The notes under the pieces: model-generated | Databases searched by the model: none | Told to the model about the DNA's origin: nothing | The model's input: only the letters and a program-made list of their open reading frames with translations | Program-made: the position numbers and the translations under genes | Assembly: GCF_024347055.1 (NCBI RefSeq) | Contig: NZ_AP024895.1 | Span: forward strand, 3,038,001-3,102,000 | DNA: 64,000 nt | Direction: 5' to 3' | From: Vibrio porteresiae DSM 19223 | GTDB taxonomy: Bacteria > Pseudomonadota > Gammaproteobacteria > Enterobacterales > Vibrionaceae | Shown: one piece after another, positions 9,155 through 17,323 of the stretch | Layout: the number at the start of each line of letters is the position of its first letter | Numbering within the stretch: the stretch's first letter is position 1

Positions 9155-10030
9155 ATGCGTTACGCACTTGGTCCACTACTCTACTTTTGGCCTAAACAAG
9201 ACGTGGTAGAGTTTTATCAACAAGCACGAGATAGCTCAGCCGATATTGTCTATTTAGGAGAAACGGTCTGCTCTAAGCGTCGTGAAATGAAGTACGGTGA
9301 TTGGTTTGAATTGGCAAAAATGTTAGCCCAATCGGGAAAGCAAGTCGTGCTTTCAACCATGGCGCTGCTAGAGTCTCCCAGTGAAATCAATGTGATGAAG
9401 AAATACATCGACAATGGTGATTTTGCTATCGAAGCCAATGATGTCTCTGCGATTCAACTGGCAGCAGAACAACATGTTCCATTTATCGTAGGCCCAGCCA
9501 TTAACGCCTACAACGCCCGCGCATTGAAAATACTGCTTAAACAGGGCATGACACGCTGGTGTATGCCAGTAGAGCTTTCTAGAGAGTGGCTGGTAAAAAC
9601 CTTAGATCAATGTGATGAACTGGGAATTAGGGGCCAATTTGAAATAGAAGCGTTTGGTCACGGCTATTTACCTTTGGCCTATTCAGCACGTTGCTTTACA
9701 GCAAGAGCAGAAAACCGCGCTAAAGATGAATGCGAAACCTGTTGTATTAAATATCCAACAGGGATTATGGTCGACAGCCAAGAAGGCCAACGAGTGTTTA
9801 ACCTTAACGGCATCCAAACTCAATCTGGTTACTGTTATAACCTAATTAACGATCTTAAACAGATGCATGATCTGGTCGATGTGGTTCGCTTGAGTCCTTT
9901 GGGCAAAGTCACATTTGATCATCTACAAGCTTTTCGCTCCAATGAAAATGGCGAGCACCGAATTCATCTCGATCAACGTGAGTGCAATGGTTACTGGCAC
10001 CAGATTCCTGGATTAGAAGTTCAGCTATAA
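9155..10030 (+). CDS. ubiV: Ubiquinone biosynthesis protein UbiV (peptidase U32 family, 4Fe-4S)
   Basis: UbiV is the second Fe-S subunit of the anaerobic ubiquinone hydroxylation pair. The start ATG 9155 (MRYALGPLLYFWPKQ) was preferred over 9128 because GGAG lies six bases upstream and the length becomes 291 residues (E. coli 292). The four cluster ligands sit at C39, C180, C193 and C197, the same numbers as in E. coli. The last exon of the operon is followed by an 11-bp hairpin shared with the convergent MATE gene. Confidence 0.96.
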   Translation: MRYALGPLLYFWPKQDVVEFYQQARDSSADIVYLGETVCSKRREMKYGDWFELAKMLAQSGKQVVLSTMALLESPSEINVMKKYIDNGDFAIEANDVSAIQLAAEQHVPFIVGPAINAYNARALKILLKQGMTRWCMPVELSREWLVKTLDQCDELGIRGQFEIEAFGHGYLPLAYSARCFTARAENRAKDECETCCIKYPTGIMVDSQEGQRVFNLNGIQTQSGYCYNLINDLKQMHDLVDVVRLSPLGKVTFDHLQAFRSNENGEHRIHLDQRECNGYWHQIPGLEVQL

Positions 10031-10058
10031 CTAAGGGGAGCAATTTTGCTCCCCTTAG
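10031..10058. terminator. Hairpin between ubiV and the MATE gene
   Basis: Perfect 11-bp inverted repeat CTAAGGGGAGC / GCTCCCCTTAG with a six-base loop lies between convergent stop codons. It lacks a T-run on either side, so it may stabilise 3' ends rather than act as a strong intrinsic terminator. Confidence 0.6.
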
Positions 10059-10059
10059 G

Positions 10060-11439
10060 CTATCTACGGCACTCGGTTGGATAAACTGAACGACTTAATG
10101 GTATTTCTCTGCGCACTTCCCACCACAGCATTATCGCCACTACCACACTTAGTGTGATATTCGAAAGTGGGAAAGCGAGCCACACACCATCTAAGCCAAA
10201 CCAACGTGGCAAAAGAAACAGAAATGGCAGTTGTACAGAAATATTACCAACGGTAATAAACATTGCCTTACGACTGTGCCCCAATGCTTGGAAGTAGGCG
10301 CCTGCCACCACCAAAAATCCATCAAAGAACAGGGCAAAGAGATGCAAGTGGATGGCCTCCTCTGCACATTGGATCAATGCATTATCGTCACTGTTGAAGA
10401 TACCAATAATCGCCGTTGGGAAAAGATTCACGACAGCCACAAAAACGATACCTCCGAGCACCACAATCGACATTGAAAGACGTAGCAAGGTACGAATCGC
10501 TTGATAATTTTTTGCGCCATAGTTGAACGACGCAAGTGGCTGCATACCGTTAGCAATCCCTTCTACCGTTAAGTAATACACAGTGATGATGTATCCCAAG
10601 ATAGCGTAAGCGCCAATACTGACCGAACTCCCATAATACGCTAATTGACTATTATGAAACGCAACCGTCGTGGCACTATAGATATACATGAAGAAGCTCG
10701 AGAGCCCAATCAGAACCATCTTAGGTAAATATTGCCATTCCACTTTTAAACATTGGCGAGTAAGACGCAATGTTGCTCGATTAGAAAAGAAATAACGCCC
10801 GCCGCCAAGTGTGACCACCATTTGCGACAGTAAGGTCGCTAGTGCCGCACCTTGCAACTGCCATCCCATTACAGCAATAAATAGGTAATCAAAAACGATA
10901 TTGGTAACCGCACCACTCATCATCAAAATAGTGGCTAAATTCGGGCTATTATCGTTACGTAACAAAAATGGAGTAGCTATAGAACCAAGGGTAAACACAC
11001 AGCCTACCGTCAATACATCCAAATATTGGCGCGCCAATACCATGCCACCATTATCAGCGCCTTGCCACGCCAGAAAATAAGGCGCACCAAAATAGATAAT
11101 GACCGCAATGACAGGGGCAACACAGACGAGCGTAATAAGCCCCGTCGCTAGTATGCGCTTAGCACTGTCCCAATCCCCCTCTCCTTGTTTAATCGAGGAG
11201 AGAGCACCAGTACCTACCCCTAGTAACATGCCCAACCCAAGCACTGTGGCAATCACAGGCCAAGCTAGGTTGATGCCAGCCAATCCATCGGCTCCCATGT
11301 AATGACCAATAAAAATGCCATCAACCACTTGGTATAAACCGTTGACGAGCATCGCTGCCACTGTAGGAATGGTATAACGTAGAAATTGACGATAGACAGG
11401 CATAACATCACCGCTCAAGTAGTTAGGCAAGCTAACCAC
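10060..11439 (-). CDS. MATE family multidrug/sodium antiporter
   Basis: This is an inner-membrane MATE efflux protein, which exports cationic compounds using a Na+ or H+ gradient. From the GTG at 11439 it has 459 residues with about twelve hydrophobic segments in two halves. The N-terminal MATE signature (FLRYTIPTVAAMLVNGLYQV, then DGIFIGHYMG) is clear. The GTG start has AGGT five bases upstream and keeps the YLSGDV segment; ATG 11403 is a possible alternative. It lies 10 bases downstream of a MarR gene, so the pair is probably an operon controlled by that regulator. The substrate cannot be inferred. Confidence 0.9.
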   Translation of the reverse strand: MVSLPNYLSGDVMPVYRQFLRYTIPTVAAMLVNGLYQVVDGIFIGHYMGADGLAGINLAWPVIATVLGLGMLLGVGTGALSSIKQGEGDWDSAKRILATGLITLVCVAPVIAVIIYFGAPYFLAWQGADNGGMVLARQYLDVLTVGCVFTLGSIATPFLLRNDNSPNLATILMMSGAVTNIVFDYLFIAVMGWQLQGAALATLLSQMVVTLGGGRYFFSNRATLRLTRQCLKVEWQYLPKMVLIGLSSFFMYIYSATTVAFHNSQLAYYGSSVSIGAYAILGYIITVYYLTVEGIANGMQPLASFNYGAKNYQAIRTLLRLSMSIVVLGGIVFVAVVNLFPTAIIGIFNSDDNALIQCAEEAIHLHLFALFFDGFLVVAGAYFQALGHSRKAMFITVGNISVQLPFLFLLPRWFGLDGVWLAFPLSNITLSVVVAIMLWWEVRREIPLSRSVYPTECRR

Positions 11440-11449
11440 TTGACCTATA

Positions 11450-11860
11450 TTAACTTAATGATTTGTGTAGCAGGGTATCCAAGAAGATAGCTTCTTCATC
11501 GGTCAAACGATCGGTCATTTCTAATGCCATTAGAGCATAGACCTTACTTTCATTAGACAAATGTTTTTCCGCTTCTTCGGTTAACTCAAATCGAACAGAT
11601 CGTGCGTCTTCATGACATAAAATTCGACGAATCATACCGCGACCTTCTAGGCGTTTTACCATAGAAGACGCAGAGGGTTTCGTCACTTCCATTTTTTTGG
11701 CTAGATCGGTTAGACGAATCGGCTCACCAGCACTCTGGATCGCTTTAAGATAGTCATACTCGTTAAAACTTAAATGAGAAATTGGATCTTCTTTCCCATG
11801 TTTTCGCCAAACTTTGGCAGAAAATCTCTCTAATTGTTCTAAGTTCATTGCCAAACTCAT
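11450..11860 (-). CDS. MarR family transcriptional regulator
   Basis: A 136-residue winged-helix regulator. The HTH core lies around residues 46-75 (PIRLTDLAKKMEVTKPSASS) and is followed by the wing with HEDARSVRFELTEE, typical of MarR proteins. GAGG lies 5-8 bases before the ATG. It heads an operon with the MATE exporter, suggesting ligand-relieved repression of the exporter and of itself. Overlapping inverted repeats directly upstream are a likely operator. The inducing ligand is unknown. Confidence 0.9.
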   Translation of the reverse strand: MSLAMNLEQLERFSAKVWRKHGKEDPISHLSFNEYDYLKAIQSAGEPIRLTDLAKKMEVTKPSASSMVKRLEGRGMIRRILCHEDARSVRFELTEEAEKHLSNESKVYALMALEMTDRLTDEEAIFLDTLLHKSLS

Positions 11861-11874
11861 AAGAGCCTCAAATG

Positions 11875-11898
11875 GTTAGCTTACCTAACTAATTAGTT
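11875..11898. promoter_or_regulatory. Candidate MarR operator
   Basis: Two adjoining inverted repeats lie just upstream of the MarR start: GTTAG-N5-CTAAC (11875-11889) and the perfect 12-base palindrome AACTAATTAGTT (11887-11898). MarR family proteins commonly bind AT-rich palindromes of this size in their own promoters. Inference only. Confidence 0.5.
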
Positions 11899-11919
11899 CA
11901 ATAATCAGGCGCTAATTAT

Positions 11920-11948
11920 CAAAAAGGCGACTCTAACGAGTCGCCTTT
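11920..11948 (-). terminator. Intrinsic terminator after nlpI
   Basis: An 11-bp stem AAAGGCGACTC / GAGTCGCCTTT with loop TAAC is followed on the minus strand by TTTTT. It lies 24 bases past the nlpI stop codon. Confidence 0.85.
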
Positions 11949-11971
11949 CAATAGTCAATCACTTACTAAAA

Positions 11972-12901
11972 TTATACTTTATCTTCTGTTTCTGCAGCCT
12001 GCTTCGCAGCTTTTTCAGCTGCAAGCTGCTCATCTCGTACCTGCTTGAAAATACGTTCTAATTCCAAAAAGGCATAGCGATGCTCAACGTACTCGTACAC
12101 ATTCATCGAGATAGCAAGTTTATAAAGTGAAAGCGCATGGGCTAATTCGCCCTGCATTTGATAACGCTTACCCAGATAGAAATAGGTTTCAGTTAAACGC
12201 TGCGCGAGTAACTGATTATCATGGGTATGTTCTAAAATTAGGGTAAAGGCTTGCTGTTCAGAAATTTCATCTAACATCAGAGCAACGATTGTCCAGCCCC
12301 ATACATCATTATGAGCGCTGTAGCTGGTTAAGAGCTGCTGCTTCGCCTGAATCGGTTCAATATCGTACTGGATGATATAAGTCCATAATGCGTTAAATGG
12401 GTCACCTGGGGTCTTATCATCTAATGTTTTCATGTCCTCTAAAGCAAGTTCAGGACGCTCGCCATAATAGAGGGCAACGGCACGATTACGCAGTGCGTAC
12501 ACGTCGTCAGGATTCATTTCTAACGCGGTATCAAATGATTCATAAGCCGCATCATGTTGATCGACGCCAGTGTAGTAAACACCAAGCAAATTAAACACAT
12601 CTGGTTGCTTTGGATCGATGGCTAGTGATTGAGAAAAATCGAGACGAGCCAAATCTTGTAACCCAACACTGTCATAAGCGTTACCACGATCATTTAGCAT
12701 TTTGGTTCGCACTTTATCGCTCAGATCTTGTCGTTGCAACAATTGAGTCAACCGAGCAATTTGCACTTCTTGTTGTACTGAATTTTGCAAAGGAACCGCC
12801 ATAGGTGGATAAATCCAATGCGCCTCTTGTGCGCCTTTTGATACACACCCTGCCAATAACATTACTGCTAGGCTAGTCGATACGGTACGAAACCATTTCA
12901 C
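11972..12901 (-). CDS. nlpI: Lipoprotein NlpI, TPR adaptor
   Basis: NlpI is an outer-membrane lipoprotein with TPR repeats that scaffolds peptidoglycan hydrolases and proteases. The 309-residue product has a signal peptide with lipobox LLAGC and lipidated C19, then TPR units such as DVFNLLGVYYTGVDQHDAAY and DVYALRNRAVALYYGERPEL. Length is close to E. coli NlpI (294); the extra residues form a Lys/Ala-rich tail (AAEKAAKQAAETE). It lies just after pnp on the same strand, as in enterobacteria, but a strong terminator between them suggests its own promoter. Confidence 0.93.
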   Translation of the reverse strand: MKWFRTVSTSLAVMLLAGCVSKGAQEAHWIYPPMAVPLQNSVQQEVQIARLTQLLQRQDLSDKVRTKMLNDRGNAYDSVGLQDLARLDFSQSLAIDPKQPDVFNLLGVYYTGVDQHDAAYESFDTALEMNPDDVYALRNRAVALYYGERPELALEDMKTLDDKTPGDPFNALWTYIIQYDIEPIQAKQQLLTSYSAHNDVWGWTIVALMLDEISEQQAFTLILEHTHDNQLLAQRLTETYFYLGKRYQMQGELAHALSLYKLAISMNVYEYVEHRYAFLELERIFKQVRDEQLAAEKAAKQAAETEDKV

Positions 12902-12976
12902 AGATACATACTCCTGTTATCCGGTGGAGAATTATGCTTAGGTAGACTTCACCTTCTACCTTATTGTCCCAATAGT

Positions 12977-13004
12977 AAAAAAGGGAGCGTAAACGCTCCC
13001 TTTA
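12977..13004 (-). terminator. Intrinsic terminator after pnp
   Basis: Stem AAGGGAGCGT / ACGCTCCCTT with a two-base loop and a following TTTTTT on the minus strand, about 50 bases past the pnp stop. Confidence 0.85.
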
Positions 13005-13056
13005 TAACATGCTTTAGAATAGAAATGTGAAATTACAGTTCTAATCTAGTCGACAA

Positions 13057-15192
13057 TTATTCAGCTTGGTTGTCTGCTGAATCAGCAACAGTCTCTTCTT
13101 CGGTTTTCTCTACCGCTTCTTTCATACTTAGACGAATACGGTTTTGACGGTCGATTTCAAGAACTTTTACTTTCACTTCCTGACCTTCAGTTAGGTAGTC
13201 AGATACTTTCTCTACGCGTTTGTCAGCGATTTGAGAGATGTGTACTAGACCATCTTTACCAGGAAGAACGGTAACGAACGCACCGAAATCAGCAAGGCGA
13301 GCAACTTTACCAGTGTAGATTTTACCTACTTCAACTTCAGCAGTGATAGCTTCGATACGAGCGATCGCATCTTTCGCTTGAGCACTGTCTGTCGCTGCAA
13401 TCTTGATTGTGCCGTCTTCTTCAATTTCGATAGTTGTGCCAGTTTCTTCAGTCAATTGACGGATAACTGCACCACCTTTACCAATAACGTCTTTGATCTT
13501 GTCTGTGCTGATCTTCATCGTGTAGATGCGTGGAGCAAATTCAGAGATCTCTTCACGAGCACCAGAGATAGCTTGATCCATAACAGAAAGGATGTGCATA
13601 CGAGCACCTTTCGCTTGGTTCAATGCAATTTGCATGATCTCTTTAGTAATACCTTCGATCTTGATGTCCATTTGTAGTGCAGTTACACCTGTTGATGTAC
13701 CAGCTACTTTAAAGTCCATATCGCCAAGGTGGTCTTCATCACCTAGGATATCAGACAGAACAACAAAACCTTCTTCTTCTTTAACAAGACCCATTGCGAT
13801 ACCCGCAACAGAGGCTTTGATTGGCACACCAGCATCCATAAGCGCTAGAGATGAACCACATACAGAAGCCATTGATGAAGAACCGTTAGATTCAGTGATT
13901 TCTGATACAACACGTACAGTGTATGGGAATTCATCAATTGAAGGCATTACCGCTGCAATACCACGTTTTGCTAGACGACCATGGCCGATTTCACGACGTT
14001 TTGGTGAACCAACAAAACCAGTTTCACCTACACAGTATGGAGGGAAGTTGTAGTGCAGTAGGAAGTAATCTTTCTTCTCACCTGTTAGCTCATCAATGAT
14101 TTGAGCATCACGTTGAGTACCTAGAGTTGCAGTCACTAGAGCCTGAGTTTCACCACGAGTGAACAGTGCGCTACCGTGAGTACGTGGAAGAACGCCAGTA
14201 CGTACATCAAGTGCACGAACCATGTCTTTCTCACGACCATCGATACGTTTTTCACCAGCGATAATACGACCACGAACGACTTTCTTCTCTAGAGAACCAA
14301 GCATGTTCTTAATGGTGTTTTCATCAGTTGCTTCATTTTCTGCAACGATAGCAGCAACTACATCAGACTTGATGTGACCCACTTGCTCGTAACGAGCCAT
14401 TTTGTCAGTGATTTGGTACGCTTCTACGAAACGAGCTTCTGCCAATTCAGCAATCTTAGCTTTAAGAGCTGAGTCTTCTACTGGAGCAACCCATTCCCAT
14501 GCTGGAGTCGCAACTTCAGCAGCGAATTCGTTGATCGCTTTGATAACGTTTTGTTGTTGGTCGTGACCAAAAACAACGGCAGAAAGCATCTCTTCTTCAG
14601 ATAGGATATCTGCTTCAGATTCAACCATAAGAACTGCACTTTCAGTACCCGCAACTACTAGATCTAGACGAGAAGTTTGCAGTTCAGTTTGGCTTGGGTT
14701 TAGTACTAGCTGACCATCGATATGACCAACACGTGCCGCACCGATAGGACCATTGAATGGAATACCAGAAATCGCTAGAGCAGCAGAAGTACCGATCATA
14801 GTAACGATATCAGGTTGAACGTCTGGGTTTACAGAAACAACAGTTGCAATAACTTGCACTTCGTTAGTAAAACCATCAGGGAAAAGTGGGCGGATTGGAC
14901 GGTCGATAAGACGTGCAATCAGAGTTTCGCCTTCAGAAGGACGACCTTCGCGCTTAAAGAAGCCACCAGGGATTTTACCGGCTGCGTAAGTACGCTCTTG
15001 GTAGTTTACAGTTAGAGGGAAGAAATCTTGACCTTCAACCGCTTCTTTTTTACCAACAACAGAAACGAATACAGCTGTATCATCCATTGTTGCCATTACC
15101 GCTGCAGTCGCTTGACGCGCCATTACACCGGTTTCTAGAGTAACGGTATGATTACCGTACTGGAAAGTCTTAACTACTGGTTTTTCAAACAT
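13057..15192 (-). CDS. pnp: Polynucleotide phosphorylase
   Basis: PNPase is a phosphorolytic 3'-5' exoribonuclease and part of the RNA degradosome. The 711-residue product (E. coli 711) has two RNase PH domains; the second contains FTRGETQAL and the catalytic region ending GDEDHLGDMDFKVAGT. A KH domain (KIKDVIGKGGAVIRQLTEET) and an S1 domain (GKVARLADFGAFVTVLPGKD) follow. An acidic tail ends the protein. AAGGA lies six bases upstream of the ATG. The long untranslated leader (about 200 nt) resembles the situation in E. coli, where RNase III and PNPase autoregulate the message. rpsO lies upstream on the same strand. Confidence 0.98.
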   Translation of the reverse strand: MFEKPVVKTFQYGNHTVTLETGVMARQATAAVMATMDDTAVFVSVVGKKEAVEGQDFFPLTVNYQERTYAAGKIPGGFFKREGRPSEGETLIARLIDRPIRPLFPDGFTNEVQVIATVVSVNPDVQPDIVTMIGTSAALAISGIPFNGPIGAARVGHIDGQLVLNPSQTELQTSRLDLVVAGTESAVLMVESEADILSEEEMLSAVVFGHDQQQNVIKAINEFAAEVATPAWEWVAPVEDSALKAKIAELAEARFVEAYQITDKMARYEQVGHIKSDVVAAIVAENEATDENTIKNMLGSLEKKVVRGRIIAGEKRIDGREKDMVRALDVRTGVLPRTHGSALFTRGETQALVTATLGTQRDAQIIDELTGEKKDYFLLHYNFPPYCVGETGFVGSPKRREIGHGRLAKRGIAAVMPSIDEFPYTVRVVSEITESNGSSSMASVCGSSLALMDAGVPIKASVAGIAMGLVKEEEGFVVLSDILGDEDHLGDMDFKVAGTSTGVTALQMDIKIEGITKEIMQIALNQAKGARMHILSVMDQAISGAREEISEFAPRIYTMKISTDKIKDVIGKGGAVIRQLTEETGTTIEIEEDGTIKIAATDSAQAKDAIARIEAITAEVEVGKIYTGKVARLADFGAFVTVLPGKDGLVHISQIADKRVEKVSDYLTEGQEVKVKVLEIDRQNRIRLSMKEAVEKTEEETVADSADNQAE

Positions 15193-15440
15193 GAGTGTTC
15201 CTTTTTCTAAACCTTACGATTTAGTTTTAAATTAATCACTCAGAGCATCACTAATCGCGACTAGTGAAAGAAGACGCAGTTCACGCTAAACGCATACAAA
15301 CAGCATCTGCTTTGAATAGCCGCGACCACTTGGTCGACTAAGGTGACAGTAATGCAGTGAGTCTTTTACATTCAACAAATTCTTCTGCTGAATGGCGGGT
15401 AGTATAAACTACTTAACTGAAAATTTGCCAAATTTAGATA
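15193..15440 (-). promoter_or_regulatory. pnp promoter and long 5' leader
   Basis: A TATACT -10-like element at 15401-15406, with TTGGCA 18-19 bases upstream, predicts a start near 15394 and a leader of about 200 nt. The leader holds several small inverted repeats, for example CACTA...TAGTG (15249-15266). E. coli pnp mRNA has a leader cut by RNase III for autoregulation; whether this one folds likewise needs structure prediction. Confidence 0.4.
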
Positions 15441-15442
15441 AC

Positions 15443-15468
15443 AAAAAAGGGGCATAAAGCCCCTTTTT
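15443..15468 (-). terminator. Intrinsic terminator after rpsO
   Basis: GGGGC-ATAAA-GCCCC stem extended by A/T pairs, with TTTTTT on the minus strand, 15 bases past the rpsO stop. It limits but in E. coli does not abolish read-through into pnp. Confidence 0.85.
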
Positions 15469-15482
15469 CAAACAAACTGATC

Positions 15483-15752
15483 TTAGCGACGTAGCTCTAG
15501 ACGTTTGATTAGGTCTTGGTAGCGTCCTAGATCTTTACCTTTAAGGTAATCTAGAAGTTTACGACGACGAGAAACCATACGTAGAAGACCACGACGGCTG
15601 TGGTGATCGCCTTTGTGTGCTTTGAAGTGATCTTGTAGGTGGTTGATAGAAGCAGTTAGTAGTGCTACTTGTACTTCTGGTGAACCTGTGTCAGCTTCGC
15701 CACGTGCGTATTCAGCAACGATTGCTGCTTTAGTTTCTGCATTCAGAGACAT
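15483..15752 (-). CDS. rpsO: 30S ribosomal protein S15
   Basis: S15 binds 16S rRNA early in small-subunit assembly. The 89-residue product equals the family length, with the signature GDHHSRRGLLRMVSRRRKLL. AGGAGAG lies before the ATG. A near-perfect sigma-70 promoter is visible upstream, so the gene can be transcribed independently of truB. In E. coli S15 represses its own translation through a leader pseudoknot; a similar structure was not verified here. Confidence 0.98.
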   Translation of the reverse strand: MSLNAETKAAIVAEYARGEADTGSPEVQVALLTASINHLQDHFKAHKGDHHSRRGLLRMVSRRRKLLDYLKGKDLGRYQDLIKRLELRR

Positions 15753-15823
15753 AATTCTCTCCTAAGAGTTAAGTTTATATTTGTGCCAGCCAATCTCTGA
15801 TTCAGCCGACACGAGGAACGCGA

Positions 15824-15852
15824 ATTATAGAGAATAAAAGGTAGTCCGACAA
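15824..15852 (-). promoter_or_regulatory. Sigma-70 promoter of rpsO
   Basis: On the minus strand TTGTCG (15847-15852), a 17-base spacer and a perfect TATAAT (15824-15829) predict transcription start near 15817 and a leader of about 65 nt. Confidence 0.75.
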
Positions 15853-15881
15853 GAACTATCCTCTCATGTAAAGAGACATTT

Positions 15882-16829
15882 TTACGCCTCTTGCTCTCCA
15901 TAAACCACTAAACGTTTTGGAGCAACGCGACCATCAGCATCGATTTCGCCTACACCAAGGAATAAACGCTCAGCACCGCCAGTCATTCGCACTTGCCCTT
16001 GCGCTGGTACTCCAGATACTTGCACTGCCTGTCCATGCTGAACTAAGTCGACCAATTCAGAAATCAGGTTAACTTCAGGAAGATTTTGTACTGCGGTATC
16101 CATTGGCAACAACAGCGGATCCAATAGTTCTTTAGGTTCAATCTCTTGTTGCTGAGCTTGTTCTAACAGAGCATTTAGCTGCTCTAACGTCACCATGCGC
16201 TCGTAAGGGTAGTTTGCCACGCCAGTACGACGTAGATAGATAACGTGCGCGCCGCAGCCAAGCATTTCGCCCAAATCGTCAACGATAGTTCGAATGTAAG
16301 TTCCTTTAGAGCAGTGAACTTCCATCTCAACTTCATCGCCCTCAAAACGCAGTAGTTGAATATCGTAAACCGTAATTTTGCGAGCTTCACGTGGCACATC
16401 AATACCTTCGCGAGCATATTCGTATAACGGACGACCTTGATACTTGAGTGCTGAGAACATTGATGGAACTTGATCCGTTTCGCCACGGAAAGTCTCAATT
16501 TTCTCAAGGAGAGTTTCCCTATCCACATTCACTGGACGAGTCTCAACGACTTCACCGTCAGAATCGGACGTATTGGTTCTCTCACCAAGCTTTGCGATCA
16601 CTCGATACCGTTTATCCGAATCAAGCAGGAACTGCGAAAACTTGGTCGCTTCACCTAAACAAATAGGTAACATGCCGGTTGCCAGAGGATCAAGCGCACC
16701 AGTGTGTCCTGCTTTTTCAGCAAAATAGATGCGTTTTACTTTTTGCAGCGCATCATTTGAGGAGATACCCGTTGGTTTATCGAGTAAAACAACCCCATTG
16801 ATTGCACGACCTTTACGTCGTCTTGCCAT
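15882..16829 (-). CDS. truB: tRNA pseudouridine-55 synthase
   Basis: TruB makes pseudouridine 55 in the T-loop of tRNAs and also acts as a tRNA chaperone. The 315-residue product (E. coli 314) begins with the family pattern GVVLLDKPTGISSNDALQ and has the catalytic motif GHTGALDPLATGMLP with nucleophile D47. The PUA-like C-terminus is present. The ATG overlaps the rbfA stop by one base, so the two are translationally coupled within the metY-rimP-nusA-infB-rbfA-truB transcription unit. Confidence 0.97.
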   Translation of the reverse strand: MARRRKGRAINGVVLLDKPTGISSNDALQKVKRIYFAEKAGHTGALDPLATGMLPICLGEATKFSQFLLDSDKRYRVIAKLGERTNTSDSDGEVVETRPVNVDRETLLEKIETFRGETDQVPSMFSALKYQGRPLYEYAREGIDVPREARKITVYDIQLLRFEGDEVEMEVHCSKGTYIRTIVDDLGEMLGCGAHVIYLRRTGVANYPYERMVTLEQLNALLEQAQQQEIEPKELLDPLLLPMDTAVQNLPEVNLISELVDLVQHGQAVQVSGVPAQGQVRMTGGAERLFLGVGEIDADGRVAPKRLVVYGEQEA

Positions 16830-17224
16830 TACTCTTCGTCCTCACGACCAGATTCTTGTTGCTTACGTTTGTCATTGTTGACCACTTCAGTCACCAAGTT
16901 AGACATACGCATACCATCAACAAGAGTATTGTCATAGAAGAAACGAATTTCTGGAGTGAGGCGTAGACGGATACGCTTACCTAGCATCATACGAATATGA
17001 ACTTCATGTTCGCGTAATGCGGTTAAGCAAGAATCTGGAGTTTGCTCACCCACACATAGGAAAGTCACAAACACTTTTGCGTAAGAAAGGTCACGAGACA
17101 CTTCTACGTCGGAAATAGTAACCATGCCAAGACGTGAATCACGAACTTCACGTTGAAGGATCATGGCCAATTCTTTTTGTAATTGCTGAGCCACACGCTG
17201 TGTACGGCTAAATTCTTTTGGCAT
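16829..17224 (-). CDS. rbfA: Ribosome-binding factor A
   Basis: RbfA is a cold-shock 30S maturation factor that binds near 16S helix 1. The product from ATG 17224 is 131 residues (E. coli 133), with a KH-like fold; MPKEFSRTQRVAQQLQKELA and RLTPEIRFFYDNTLVDGMRM are characteristic. The ORF could open at GTG 17236, but the ATG fits the family start and has GAGAA upstream. It lies 99 bases after infB and is coupled to truB. Confidence 0.96.
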   Translation of the reverse strand: MPKEFSRTQRVAQQLQKELAMILQREVRDSRLGMVTISDVEVSRDLSYAKVFVTFLCVGEQTPDSCLTALREHEVHIRMMLGKRIRLRLTPEIRFFYDNTLVDGMRMSNLVTEVVNNDKRKQQESGREDEE

Positions 17225-17323
17225 ATCTTTTCTCACTTACAGAAAGAATGGGGGGTTGGTTAACCCAGCCCCCCATGGTGTATTCAACAACCTATTATTG
17301 CCTTTACGTGCAATTATGGTCGA

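Noticed and set aside
13592..14053. 153-codon plus-strand ORF inside pnp
   Set aside because: It is the antisense shadow of a highly conserved gene, with no ribosome-binding site and no recognisable domain.
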